Shown here in pieces: positions 26,873-35,387 of a stretch of 64,000 nucleotides of DNA. Source of the stretch: Lysinibacillus fusiformis. GTDB lineage: Bacteria > Bacillota > Bacilli > Bacillales_A > Planococcaceae. The stretch is taken from contig NZ_CP041696.1 in NCBI RefSeq assembly GCF_007362955.1, positions 3,472,001 through 3,536,000 of the forward strand, written 5' to 3'. The notes under the pieces are model-generated. The model worked only from the letters and a program-made list of their open reading frames with translations, did not search any database and had not been told where the DNA came from. Both the position numbers and the translations under genes were made by a program. Within the stretch, counting starts at the first letter, position 1. The number at the start of each line of letters is the position of its first letter.

Positions 26873-27007
26873 AGCATGGAGAGCTTTCTCAATGGGAATG
26901 ACTGTAAATGATCTGAACAAAACGGTTTTTTATGAATTTTATTTTTAGCATTTTCTACAAAGGAAATGACGAGGAAGCTTTTATAAAGCTCCTTTCTGAT
27001 TGAAGAC

Positions 27008-27056
27008 AAAAGGTTACAGGAATGCTGATCATTCCCGTAACCTTTTGATTTTTTTT
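27008..27056 (+). terminator. Terminator of the importer operon
   Basis: AAAAGGTTAC-AGGAATG pairs with CATTCCC-GTAACCTTTT, then a T run. It lies 135 bp after the CYTH-like gene. Confidence 0.85.
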
Positions 27057-27124
27057 ATGAATTTCATTTAGATGGCATGTTCGTATGTAAGGTCAGTATC
27101 ACTTACGAGCATTGCTTATACTGT

Positions 27125-27297
27125 GCTTGTATGGCACAGGCGGCGAGTGTCGCTGACGGCATTGGCCTTTCGCTACAGAGCAAAGCTTCCTGCGGGAATA
27201 GCCTGAGCAAAAAGACCCGCAGGAGTGGAGCGACGAGGCGACTGAAGCCGTGCCCGCGAAAAGCGTCCGCCGTAGCGGAAATCAACGGGTTCATATA
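27125..27297 (+). repeat. GC-rich dispersed intergenic repeat (type 1)
   Basis: Near-copy of 4938-5098: GGCGGCGAGTGTCGCTGACG, CTTTCGCTACAGAGCAAAG, CCGCAGGAGTGGAGCGACGA and AAGCGTCCGCCGTAGCGGAA. It fills the middle of the gap between the CYTH-like and M48 genes. A 73-codon frame through it has repeat composition and is not a gene. Confidence 0.75.
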
Positions 27298-27459
27298 AAA
27301 GTATGACCTGTCCCGTAATAGATCTGATGTTGTAAAGAGAGACTATAAACATTCCTAGCCATAAAATTGTGGCAAGGTGTATGAGGGAAATAAAAACACG
27401 GAAAAAACTTGTTCTAACTTTTTCAATTTAGCTTACACTTACTATAGGACGAACTTAGC

Positions 27460-28791
27460 ATGGAGCAAGGAGGAAATGTCATAGCGAAAAAAATGGGCAT
27501 TGTCGCGCTATTACTATTTGGAGTGTATGTTCTCTGTATGTATTGGTATATTTTTCACGGTGGTGGTGGCACAATACCACAAGCATTAAAAGGAACAGTT
27601 GCGGACCCAGCGATGTTTATGTCTGAGCGAGAACTATACTTAAGTGGTGAATATTCGAAAATAAGGAACTTCCTATTCTTTGTGGCTACACCTTTTGAAT
27701 GGCTCGTCTATCTCGTTATATTATTAATGGGATTATCACGCTATTTTGAGAAGGTTTCGACAGCACAAACGAAATGGAAAATTGTTCAAAATGCAGCTTA
27801 TTTGTTTTTATTATCGATTGTGCTTTATGTAGTACTCTATCCAATCGAATATTATCGTTATTATCTAAGTAAAAGCTATGGCATAAGTACACAAGGTTTT
27901 TCTTCGTGGATGCGAGATGGTGTCATTGATTTTTGGGTGAACTTTGGGATGACCTTCCTTATTGTGTCCGTACTCTATTGGCTCATCAGAAAGAGTGCTA
28001 AGCGATGGTGGTTATATGCGTGGTTATTAACGATTCCATTTACGATTTTTATCATGTTTATCCAACCGGTTGTCATTGATCCGTTATACAATGATTTTTA
28101 TCCGCTGAAAAATAAAGAGCTGGAGACCAAAATTTTAGCAGTTGCTGAACAAGCCAATATTCCAGCGGAGCATGTTTATGAAGTCAATATGGCGGAAAAG
28201 ACCAATGCTTTAAATGCCTATGTGACAGGTGTTGGTAGTAATTCGAGAATTGTGTTGTGGGATACAACTTTAAATCGCCTATCTGACAATGAAATATTAT
28301 TCATTATGGCACATGAGATGGGACATTACGTAGAGAAGCATATTTATTTTGGAATCTCAGGCTATCTTTTAATGACATTGGTAGGTCTGTGGCTGACATC
28401 AAAATGTATGAGATGGCTAATTACACGCTATGGACATATATTAAAAATTACTAAAATCAGCGACATTCATTCGTTACCATTGTTTTTACTCATTACATCT
28501 ATTTTATTATTTGCATCGAGTCCTCTTTCTAACTATATTTCGAGATATCAGGAAACAAGAGCAGACCAGTATGCAATTGCATTAATGGGCGATCAGGCGT
28601 CAGCAGTGACTGCATTCCAAAAGCTAACCAAATCGGGTTTAAGTGAAGTCAATCCACAGCTTCTTGTCAAATGGTTCCGATATACCCATCCGCCTATGCT
28701 CGACCGTATTTATAAGGTGGCTGAAAAAGAAGGGCAGAAACAAGGAACACCAATAAAGGAAGAGCAGAAAAAAGAAGAGCAAAAGAAATAA
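27460..28791 (+). CDS. M48 family membrane metalloprotease (Ste24-like)
   Basis: A 443-residue membrane protein with about seven hydrophobic segments. The zinc motif is HEMGH within IMAHEMGHYVEKHIYFG, and the third ligand is Glu in SRYQETRADQYA, the CAAX-protease-1/Ste24 pattern. The C terminus is a charged tail with a duplicated KEEQKK. Bacterial members probably take part in membrane-protein or signal-peptide quality control. The start is uncertain: ATG 27460 has only a weak AGGA upstream, while a strong AAGGAGG lies inside the frame (27467-27473) seven bases before an ATA codon (27481). The first hydrophobic segment begins soon after either choice. Confidence 0.88.
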   Translation: MEQGGNVIAKKMGIVALLLFGVYVLCMYWYIFHGGGGTIPQALKGTVADPAMFMSERELYLSGEYSKIRNFLFFVATPFEWLVYLVILLMGLSRYFEKVSTAQTKWKIVQNAAYLFLLSIVLYVVLYPIEYYRYYLSKSYGISTQGFSSWMRDGVIDFWVNFGMTFLIVSVLYWLIRKSAKRWWLYAWLLTIPFTIFIMFIQPVVIDPLYNDFYPLKNKELETKILAVAEQANIPAEHVYEVNMAEKTNALNAYVTGVGSNSRIVLWDTTLNRLSDNEILFIMAHEMGHYVEKHIYFGISGYLLMTLVGLWLTSKCMRWLITRYGHILKITKISDIHSLPLFLLITSILLFASSPLSNYISRYQETRADQYAIALMGDQASAVTAFQKLTKSGLSEVNPQLLVKWFRYTHPPMLDRIYKVAEKEGQKQGTPIKEEQKKEEQKK

Positions 28792-28912
28792 TTATCCAAG
28801 TGCGGTTGTTGTGATACGAAAGGATTTATGCAGGTTTTTCAGGCGAATAAGTTGGGTATTCTAAAGGTAAGATGTATCAAAACTTGTTCGTTGTAGAGGT
28901 GGGGGACTTTTT

Positions 28913-29728
28913 ATGCGCAATATTGTCATGATTACGCTGGCATCCATATTAGTAGGGTTTGCTTATAATTTTTTGTTAATTCCCCATGAAATTTTGAGTG
29001 GCGGATTAAGCGGGATTGCCATCATGCTTGGGATTGTCACACCTTTGAATACAGGGGTATTGAATCTTTTATTAAATTTACCATTGCTGATTATAGGTGT
29101 TATGAAGTTGGGGAAACGTTTTATAGGGTATACGATTCTTTCGGTAGTCGTATTGTCAGTAAGCTTATACGTTATTCCAATTTATAAAGCAACACAGGAG
29201 CCAATTCTTGCATCTTTGTTTGGTGGTGTCATTGTGGGCTTTGGAGCGGGTATGATTTTTCGTGCTTCTGGTTCTTCAGGGGGCTTCGATATTGTAGCAA
29301 TGTTGTTAAGTCGCAAACGAGATTTTCCATTAGGCGTGTTACTTTCTGGGATGAATGCAGTCGTTGTTGCGATTTCTGGCTTTGTTTTTAGTTGGGATGC
29401 CGCTTTGCTTACGCTCGTATCCATTTATGCGACAGGGAAGGTTGTAGACACAATTCATACAAGCCATATTAAGTTAACACTGATGATTATCACAGGTAAA
29501 GGGGAAGAAGTCAGGCAACAGCTGTTAGCGAAGCTTCCTCGTGGGGTAACTATTATTGACGCCAAAGGAGCCTACTCTGGGGAGGGGCGTAAAGTATTAA
29601 TTACTGTTATAACTCGCTATCAGCTTGCTGAAGTGAAAAGTATGATTAAAGAAACAGATAACAAAGCATTTGTGAATATTCTACAAACGACCGAAGTGAT
29701 CGGTATGTTTGATCGCGGCTTCAAATGA
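28913..29728 (+). CDS. YitT family membrane protein (DUF161-DUF2179)
   Basis: A 271-residue protein: five to six membrane segments with the repeated family motif (LSGGLSGIAIMLGIVT and RASGSSGGFDIVAML), then a soluble C-terminal DUF2179 domain (about 205-271, GVTIIDAKGAYSGEGRKVL). The function of the family is not established. ATG 28913 follows GAGGTGGGGG. It is monocistronic, followed by a terminator made of two nested stems at 29867-29914. The length is a little under the usual 280-290 residues. Confidence 0.9.
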   Translation: MRNIVMITLASILVGFAYNFLLIPHEILSGGLSGIAIMLGIVTPLNTGVLNLLLNLPLLIIGVMKLGKRFIGYTILSVVVLSVSLYVIPIYKATQEPILASLFGGVIVGFGAGMIFRASGSSGGFDIVAMLLSRKRDFPLGVLLSGMNAVVVAISGFVFSWDAALLTLVSIYATGKVVDTIHTSHIKLTLMIITGKGEEVRQQLLAKLPRGVTIIDAKGAYSGEGRKVLITVITRYQLAEVKSMIKETDNKAFVNILQTTEVIGMFDRGFK

Positions 29729-29866
29729 CCGATTGTGCCTTTTACGAAAGAAAATTTAATATTATTTGATGGATTCTTTCTGTCACGAAAGCGAAGTTTT
29801 TCAACTACACTATACAAGTTCTTGTTAAATAAAGTAGGCGTCAATTGCGTCGACTCACAATTGATT

Positions 29867-29914
29867 AAACACACGTTACGGATTATAATAGTTATAATCG
29901 AACGTGTGTTTTTA
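29867..29914 (+). terminator. Terminator after the yitT-like gene
   Basis: AAACACACGTT pairs with AACGTGTGTTT around an inner GATTATAA-ta-GTTATAATC stem. A T run follows. Confidence 0.75.
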
Positions 29915-29944
29915 TATTGGTATTTTTGAAATGGAGTGAATCCA

Positions 29945-30313
29945 ATGGACAAGGACAAGGTACATAATTATTGTTTGAAGCTAACAGGAACAACACATGA
30001 TTATAAAGTAGAGTGGGAAGCAGATCGTTATCAAATTGGGGATAAGCTCTATGCTATGATAGGTGGAAATGCCACAGGAAAGCCAGTTCTCACATTAAAA
30101 TGCGAACCTAGTCGTGCGGAGGAGCTAAGAGCAACATATGAGGATATTATTCCTGGCTATTATATGAATAAAACACATTGGAACTCAATTTACATGAATT
30201 CAGATGTACCGATAGAGGTAGTTGAACATCTTATTCAGCATTCATATGATTTAGTTTTCGGTAAGCTGCCAAAAAAAGTGCAGCAACAAATGATTGCGCA
30301 AAAGGAACAATGA
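29945..30313 (+). CDS. MmcQ/YjbR-like DNA-binding fold protein
   Basis: A 122-residue protein of the MmcQ/YjbR family (CyaY-like fold). Typical marks are LKLTGTTHDYKVEW near the N terminus, YAMIGGNATGKPVLTLKC and PGYYMNKTHWNSIYM in the middle, and a C-terminal helical HSYDLVFGKLPKK. ATG 29945 lies five bases after GGAGTGA; the GTG at 29936 overlaps that site. Family members are often annotated as DNA-binding, but a physiological role is not known. It stands alone, directly before an insertion-sequence relic. Confidence 0.85.
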   Translation: MDKDKVHNYCLKLTGTTHDYKVEWEADRYQIGDKLYAMIGGNATGKPVLTLKCEPSRAEELRATYEDIIPGYYMNKTHWNSIYMNSDVPIEVVEHLIQHSYDLVFGKLPKKVQQQMIAQKEQ

Positions 30314-30349
30314 TTTCTATAAAAATAGAACCCCATCTATTTATTTGGA

Positions 30350-30796
30350 GGGGGCACTGAAAAAGTCCATAAAATCAATATTAGCCATGGCGGAAACGAT
30401 TAATCGTTTCTGCCATGGTTTTTTTCGATGCCGTTGATTTCCATTACGGCGGACGCTTTCCTGAGGGCGAACCTTGAGCCTCCTCGTCACTAACGCTCCT
30501 GCGGGGTCTCAAGCTGTTCGCTAGCCCCCCAAAAGTCGCCGTCGCCGCCGGCACTTCAATCAACTAATTTTATCGTTCTTCTGAGTTTTTCATTCTTTCA
30601 GATTCAGGGTTTATTTGGCCTGAAAATCCAAGGAGCTGCAACAATATTTGCGGTGAATTTGAAACGCCTTGAAGCTATTAAATGAAAAATAAGGGGATAC
30701 CAAGAAAACCAGCACTTTCTGTTCAAAATCGAACAAAAAGTGCTGTCTTTTACGATTGAAGAACATTACAAAAAACGTAAGTTTTTCAGTGTCCTC
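30350..30796 (+). mobile_element. IS1182-like element relic, internally deleted
   Basis: The ends GGGGGCACTGAAAAAGT (30350-30366) and, inverted, GAGGACACTGAAAAACT (30796-30780) match at 14 of 17 positions. Just inside the right end, frame 30608-30684 encodes FGLKIQGAATIFAVNLKRL, the characteristic C terminus of IS1182-family transposases. Most of the transposase gene is gone; in its place is a GC-rich intergenic repeat (30425-30565). An AAAAAGTGCT/AGCACTTTCTG hairpin lies at 30712-30745. The element cannot move by itself but might be mobilised by an intact relative elsewhere. Confidence 0.65.
30425..30565 (-). repeat. GC-rich dispersed intergenic repeat, inside the IS relic
   Basis: GTTGATTTCCATTACGGCGG, ACGCTTTCCTGAGGGCGAAC, GAGCCTCCTCGTCACTAACG, CTCCTGCGGGGTCTC and a closing CAATCAAC. 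It is in reverse orientation to the copies at 4938 and 27125, and its outer ends GTTGAT/ATCAAC are inverted repeats. Confidence 0.7.
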
Positions 30797-30842
30797 TTTG
30801 GATGGAGTTGAATAGTATTTTCATTCATTCCCTATACTAGGT

Positions 30843-31196
30843 CTAGTTTTTTTGTGTATTATAACCATGCTCGCCATAGGGTTGTAGTTTGTCGAGCCAT
30901 TGTTGCTCAAGCTTTTCGAGCTCTTTTTTGGCATCGAAATAGCCTTCTTCTTTTTTCTTTAAATATTCAACAACTTCAATGTCAAAAGCCTCCATACCGA
31001 ATGTATTGTAGTCAGCCTGCAATGCCTTATTGCTGTGTGTATTTGTTTTCAGCATAAACTGGAAACCATTTAAACGTTTTAAATTATTGAAACTACTAAC
31101 AAAAATTTTGTTATTTTGTTTGTTGGTCATCGTGAAAACACCAGCTTCAATTTTTATTTCTTTATAGTACTCTTTCAATTCTTTTTTATGATCCAC
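30843..31196 (-). CDS. GIY-YIG nuclease-family protein
   Basis: A 117-residue protein opening at GTG 31196 after AGGG. Residues about 18-80 show the GIY-YIG outline: the first motif is degenerate (AGVFTMTNKQNNKIFVSSFNNL), and the last part is basic and charged (KKELEKLEQQWLDKLQPYGEHGYN). A similar small domain is often placed beside a DNA-binding regulator in Bacillales. It follows the zinc-finger/HTH gene by 16 bp and is surely cotranscribed. With the GIY and YIG tyrosines largely replaced, nuclease activity is uncertain. Confidence 0.6.
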   Translation of the reverse strand: MDHKKELKEYYKEIKIEAGVFTMTNKQNNKIFVSSFNNLKRLNGFQFMLKTNTHSNKALQADYNTFGMEAFDIEVVEYLKKKEEGYFDAKKELEKLEQQWLDKLQPYGEHGYNTQKN

Positions 31197-31212
31197 TCTA
31201 AACCCTACTTTC

Positions 31213-31968
31213 TTATTTTTTTACCCAATAGGCACTGCCATCATCTTTACGACTCATGAAACCATATTCGATTAAATAACGACGTATTTGCACATAGTCT
31301 TCGTATACAGGTTGAATAATCGCATTTAATTCTTTTTCTGTATACTGTTTAGACTCATCTAGAAGCTTTGTGATTGCTCGAAGTACAACGATTTTTTGCT
31401 TTTCACGTTTTGGGAAACGGACAAGCTCTTTGTCAATACCATGAGGGAAGTATTTTTCAAGTAACTGTTGTTCTTCCGTATGTGTAATATTATAGCGATC
31501 ATCTACCATCGTTGCGGTTTTGTGTATGGGCACAAAAGCATCGACTTTTTGATCTTGGTCTTTTAATAACTCCATCATTGTAAGAAATGTTTTTGCCTGA
31601 CGTTCTTTTTCCTTTAATGCAAAGCGGTGGTGACGAATAGTTGTCGCACTGCCTATTTCCAACTCTTCTTTGATTTCTTGATCGGTTTTACCTTCATAAA
31701 ATAGGCGCAAGATATGGCTCTGATGGTCCGTTAAGCCTGTCATTTTTTTATTCAATCCATTTAGGTAATGAAAAACGGATTGGTGCGTCGCAATGATATG
31801 ATGTTGCATATATTTTTCAGCCTCATAAAATACATCCTCGTGCGGATAAATAATACCTTTTTCGATTGTCTCTCCACAAAGTAAGCAAGTGAAGATGGTG
31901 CCTTCATCTGTATAGCCTTGTTTTATATCATCGATTGAAGCTTGCCAAAACTTTTGAGATAACTCCAT
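31213..31968 (-). CDS. Zinc-finger/HTH regulator with DUF2087 domain
   Basis: A 251-residue protein in three parts. A N-terminal C2H2-type metal site (CLLCGE ... HHIIATHQSVFH, residues about 27-65) is followed by a LuxR-type helix-turn-helix (LTDHQSHILRLFYEGKTDQE and IGSATTIRHHRF) and a C-terminal DUF2087 winged-helix-like domain (EKYFPHGIDKELVRFPKREK). DUF2087 is found in Bacillales regulators. ATG 31968 is chosen because AAGGA lies nine bases upstream; the ATG at 31977 is too close. The GIY-YIG-like gene follows directly. Target genes are unknown. Confidence 0.78.
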   Translation of the reverse strand: MELSQKFWQASIDDIKQGYTDEGTIFTCLLCGETIEKGIIYPHEDVFYEAEKYMQHHIIATHQSVFHYLNGLNKKMTGLTDHQSHILRLFYEGKTDQEIKEELEIGSATTIRHHRFALKEKERQAKTFLTMMELLKDQDQKVDAFVPIHKTATMVDDRYNITHTEEQQLLEKYFPHGIDKELVRFPKREKQKIVVLRAITKLLDESKQYTEKELNAIIQPVYEDYVQIRRYLIEYGFMSRKDDGSAYWVKK

Positions 31969-32111
31969 GTAGCTCATCCTTTATATAAAAATATTTTATT
32001 TACAAACAATATATCAAAGTGTTTGTATAAAAACAACGAAAAAGTATTTTTGTTTGTTTTTTTATTTATTTTAGTAAATGGCGGTGAATAAGCATATTCT
32101 TACATGAGTGT

Positions 32112-32120
32112 CATATTATA
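32112..32120 (+). promoter_or_regulatory. Candidate sigma-K -10 element for the coat operon
   Basis: CATATTATA matches the sigma-K -10 consensus CATAnnnTA exactly. It lies 111 bp upstream of the CotB-like start. The -35 side is not distinctive. Spore coat genes are usual sigma-K targets. Confidence 0.4.
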
Positions 32121-32230
32121 CAGAGATAAACCGAATACTAAGCGAATTTTCTAAGTTAGGCGCTTATCATAGGTTTGGTATTCAAAAAAACATATAGATA
32201 ACAAGACAATAAAAAATGGGGGGTAAAAAA

Positions 32231-32779
32231 ATGAATAAAGAACTTCTACTTTCATTAATAAATAAAGTTATAAGAGTAGATCGTGGAGGACCGGAGTCAC
32301 GAATTGGAAAGTTACTATCGGCAGAAGATGATCATATTGCATTACTGACTGAAACAGATGGCGTTGTTTATTACAAAACGCAACACATTAAGAGTATTAC
32401 GGTTAATTCAAAAGATGGTATGGAATTTAACGTAGAAATCCCAGAGGATTTTGAGTATTCAATTGCTGAAGATTTTAAATCCATCGTAGGAAGTTTAAAG
32501 CATCAGTGGGTGAAAGTTAATCGTGGAGGTCCCGAAATGTTAGAGGGCGTCATGGATGATGTTACGGATGATTTTATTACGATTATTTCGAAAGAAGAAA
32601 TAATCCGTCTTGCTATGTTCCATGTAAGAAACATTAGCTATTCTGTAAAAGTTGAAAAAGAAGAAAATAAGAATGAGAACAGTGACAACGACAATGACGA
32701 CAAAAGTGATAATAACAATAGAGCATCTGAAGCAATGCAAAATAAAAACCGTAATACGAAAAATAACAGAAGAAGATAA
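32231..32779 (+). CDS. CotB-like spore coat protein
   Basis: A 182-residue protein with two copies of the CotB module, each opening with an RGGPE motif (IRVDRGGPESRIGKLLSAEDD and VKVNRGGPEMLEGVMDDVTDD) and closing with an HIKSI/HVRNI segment. The C-terminal tail from about 145 is Asn/Asp/Arg-rich and disordered. B. subtilis CotB, an outer coat protein, has three such modules and a Ser/Lys tail, so this is a shorter relative. ATG 32231 follows GGGGGG at eight bases. It forms an operon with the next gene (46-bp gap). Expression late in the mother cell is expected. Confidence 0.8.
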   Translation: MNKELLLSLINKVIRVDRGGPESRIGKLLSAEDDHIALLTETDGVVYYKTQHIKSITVNSKDGMEFNVEIPEDFEYSIAEDFKSIVGSLKHQWVKVNRGGPEMLEGVMDDVTDDFITIISKEEIIRLAMFHVRNISYSVKVEKEENKNENSDNDNDDKSDNNNRASEAMQNKNRNTKNNRRR

Positions 32780-32825
32780 TACAAGTAATAATCAGAGTGT
32801 TATATAGGACGAAAGGAGGGGGAAG

Positions 32826-33497
32826 GTGAAAAAGCAGATTCAATACCTTGATAAAGAAATTATTAAGATAGAAATTCCAGGTAAAAAAATGCTTAAAGGA
32901 ATTATTGTTGAAGTAGGTAGTGATGTTTTTGTCCTTTTCGATGGGAAAGACTATTTTTACATTCCGATTGCTCATATCCATCAATTTCAGATTGATTATG
33001 TCAATGAAGACGGCATTATTATGCCTTCAGAGACCACAGGATTGTTAAACAAAACACAGGATGAACTAACACTTGAAAAGGTTCTTGCACTTGCTGTGGA
33101 TATTTATAGCGAAATCTATGTGACGGGTAATCAATCTCTTCATGGTTATATTTCTAATATAATGAATGACTACTTTGTATTCCAATCCCCCGTGTATAAA
33201 ACAATGTATATTGGAATAGAACATTTAAAATGGCTGATTCCATATATTCACACTGAAAAACCGTATGGATTATCTAAACAAGATTTCACATTACAATCTA
33301 TACCACAAGCAATGCCAAATACATTCCAAATGCAAATCGCAACGATGAAAGATAAATTTGTTGTCTTTAATTTAGGAGAGAAGGAAAATCATAGCGGAAG
33401 TGTGAGGGCAATTAAGGGGCAGTTTGTTGAGCTACAAACAGCAAGAGCAAATGCTAATTTTCTCAATCTTTTGCATATCAAAACCATACATTATTAA
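32826..33497 (+). CDS. Spore-coat-associated Sm-like (DUF2642-type) protein
   Basis: A 223-residue protein starting at GTG 32826 after AAAGGAGGGG. The first part (GIIVEVGSDVFVLFDGKDYF, then YIPIAHIHQF) has the strand pattern and YIPxxHI ending of DUF2642 and CotB modules. Two weaker repeats follow around residues 90-140 (LHGYISNIMNDYFVFQS, then IGIEHLKWLIPY) and 175-223. I read it as a divergent three-module coat protein that may pair with the CotB-like product before it. No signal peptide or membrane segment is present. The function is inferred from family resemblance and operon position. Confidence 0.65.
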   Translation: MKKQIQYLDKEIIKIEIPGKKMLKGIIVEVGSDVFVLFDGKDYFYIPIAHIHQFQIDYVNEDGIIMPSETTGLLNKTQDELTLEKVLALAVDIYSEIYVTGNQSLHGYISNIMNDYFVFQSPVYKTMYIGIEHLKWLIPYIHTEKPYGLSKQDFTLQSIPQAMPNTFQMQIATMKDKFVVFNLGEKENHSGSVRAIKGQFVELQTARANANFLNLLHIKTIHY

Positions 33498-33584
33498 GGG
33501 TAATTGGTTATCCTTAAAAACATAAAAAGCATGTTTTGGATAACGGTTACTTAGGAAGTACCGAAGACGAAGACATGCTTTTTT
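33496..33584. terminator. Complex terminator with interleaved stems
   Basis: AAAAAGCATGT (33524) pairs with ACATGCTTTTT (33572), followed by Ts. A second stem, GGTTATCC (33506) with GGATAACGG (33538), is interleaved with the first, so the two are mutually exclusive or form a pseudoknot. It separates the coat operon from the convergent ABC operon. Confidence 0.65.
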
Positions 33585-33586
33585 AA

Positions 33587-34462
33587 TTATTTATTTTTCT
33601 TTTTAAAAATAATAACGGATAAGATTGCTAGCACGACGATGGTTACTAAAATTACGATTATACTAGTTGTCGTGCTCAGTAAATGTCCATTCAGCTCATA
33701 AACAATACCATAATTCACCTTATATGCTTCTAAATGTGAAGCTGGTACACCATCAAACACCTTTGAGATGGAGTTCTCCATAAAGGCATTTCGTAATAGT
33801 AATGTTGTATGACTTATTGGGAAATACATCACAAGATTTTGAGCAAAGCTTGGTAGGACGCCAATAGGTACGTAGACACCACATAAAAAACCGAGTGCTG
33901 TACCGACAATTGTACTAAGTGTGGAAAAAGAATTTTGTGTGTGTACAAATAGGACGAGAAAAACATTAAAAACGCTGGCCAGTAACACGGATAAGAGTAA
34001 AATGCTAATTACTTTGATTAAAGCACCAAAACTAAGTAGTTCACCACCAGTCGCTACAATGAAAATTTCACAGCCGATAAGGGCGATGAAAGAGAAGATA
34101 CAACCAATGACAAAAGCGTTCAATACATAGCTAAACTGAATCGTTGCCCGTGAAATAGGAGCTGTTAAAAAATCTGCCGTTGCCTTCGATTCTGTATCTT
34201 TCACGGCAATGCCAAATGCGGCCAATGTTGTGGAGACAGCAATCATGGATAATAGACCTGCCACAAGCCATTCATTGACCATCGTCACCATTCCAGGTGT
34301 AGCCTCAGTCATTTGCTCTATCGCATCTACTTGCATTTTTTGAAGAAAGACAGCGTATAGGACGATTACGATAATAACGGATAGTAGTGAGAAGAAGACT
34401 TGTGTTTTATCACGTCTGAACACTTTGTTGTTTCGCTGTAATAAACTCATTAATGCTTCCAT
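33587..34462 (-). CDS. ABC-2 type transporter permease
   Basis: A 291-residue membrane protein with six predicted hydrophobic segments: about residues 20-42, 65-90, 110-135, 145-170, 178-200 and 262-285. The region GVYVPIGVLPSFAQNLVMYFPISH is the conserved ABC-2 permease segment before the last outer loop. It is the last gene of a four-gene minus-strand operon (LytTR, DUF3021, ATPase, permease), and its start overlaps the ATPase stop by one base. Such exporters often move antimicrobial peptides or lipids; the substrate is not evident here. Confidence 0.87.
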   Translation of the reverse strand: MEALMSLLQRNNKVFRRDKTQVFFSLLSVIIVIVLYAVFLQKMQVDAIEQMTEATPGMVTMVNEWLVAGLLSMIAVSTTLAAFGIAVKDTESKATADFLTAPISRATIQFSYVLNAFVIGCIFSFIALIGCEIFIVATGGELLSFGALIKVISILLLSVLLASVFNVFLVLFVHTQNSFSTLSTIVGTALGFLCGVYVPIGVLPSFAQNLVMYFPISHTTLLLRNAFMENSISKVFDGVPASHLEAYKVNYGIVYELNGHLLSTTTSIIVILVTIVVLAILSVIIFKKKNK

Positions 34463-35385
34463 TAAGCCACATCTCCTTCTGCCATAATATGAATGAAGAC
34501 GTCATCCATTGTGCCTTTGATGACTTCAAACGAGGCTATAAGCGGTTCTGCACTTTTTAATAGTGTGAGCGCGTGAAGAGTAGACGTCACTCGAACAGAG
34601 AAGATACCTTGCTTTTCTGTGTAAACGATGGCATTTTCTTGGAGCCAATTTTCCCCTTTAGCAATATCATGAAAAACAAGTGCCATCTGATCGTAGGCAT
34701 ATTGCGTCTTCAGTGTATCTGGTGTGCCCTCAGCCACAATTTGACCTTCTTTTAACACGATGACCTGATGGGCCACAGCCGCTTCCTCCATATAATGTGT
34801 TGTTAGAAATACGGTCATATTGGTTTCAGTTTGGAGCTGCTTAATGGCTTGCCAAACGAATTGGCGGGTTTGTGGATCGAGTCCTGTTGTGGGTTCGTCT
34901 AAAAATAAAATTTGTGGTCGATGAATGAGTGCTCTCGCGATGTCAGCACGTCGCTTTTGACCGCCTGATAATGTGCCGTATTTTCGTTTTTCTATATCTT
35001 TCAAATGTAAGTAATTTGAAACGAATTGATAGTTTGCTGCAAGCTCAGCTTTTGATAGTCCGTACGTTTTTCCTCGGTGGATAATGTTTTCATGCACCGT
35101 TAATCGTTCATCGAGTAAGCTTTGCTGGAAGACAACACCGATGGATTTTCGAATTTCTACATTATGATTATTTTGATCGAGTGTATGACCGTTAATGCGA
35201 ACGGTACCACTTGATTTTTTTAATAAAGTACATAATATTTCTATAGTGGTCGATTTACCAGCACCATTCGCCCCTAAAAAGGCAAAGAGGGAACCTTGCT
35301 CGACCGTAAAGGAAATGCCTTTTACGGCCTCATGTTCACCGTATTGCTTTCGTAAATTATCTACTTGAATAGCAAATTTCATCAT
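34462..35385 (-). CDS. ABC transporter ATPase, DrrA/multidrug type
   Basis: A 307-residue ATPase: Walker A GANGAGKST, Q-loop VFQQSLLDERLTV, signature LSGGQKRRADIARALI, Walker B ILFLDEPTTGLD and switch His LTTHYMEEA are intact. A C-terminal DUF4162-like extension (about 215-307) follows. ATG 35385 has AAGGAAGGA six bases upstream. It pairs with the ABC-2 permease downstream and is preceded by a DUF3021 membrane protein, so export is likely controlled by the LytTR regulator at the head of the operon. Confidence 0.9.
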   Translation of the reverse strand: MMKFAIQVDNLRKQYGEHEAVKGISFTVEQGSLFAFLGANGAGKSTTIEILCTLLKKSSGTVRINGHTLDQNNHNVEIRKSIGVVFQQSLLDERLTVHENIIHRGKTYGLSKAELAANYQFVSNYLHLKDIEKRKYGTLSGGQKRRADIARALIHRPQILFLDEPTTGLDPQTRQFVWQAIKQLQTETNMTVFLTTHYMEEAAVAHQVIVLKEGQIVAEGTPDTLKTQYAYDQMALVFHDIAKGENWLQENAIVYTEKQGIFSVRVTSTLHALTLLKSAEPLIASFEVIKGTMDDVFIHIMAEGDVA

Positions 35386-35387
35386 GT

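Noticed and set aside
27077..27298. 73-codon plus-strand and 63-codon minus-strand ORFs
   Set aside because: They lie within the GC-rich dispersed repeat, and equivalent frames are broken in the other copies.
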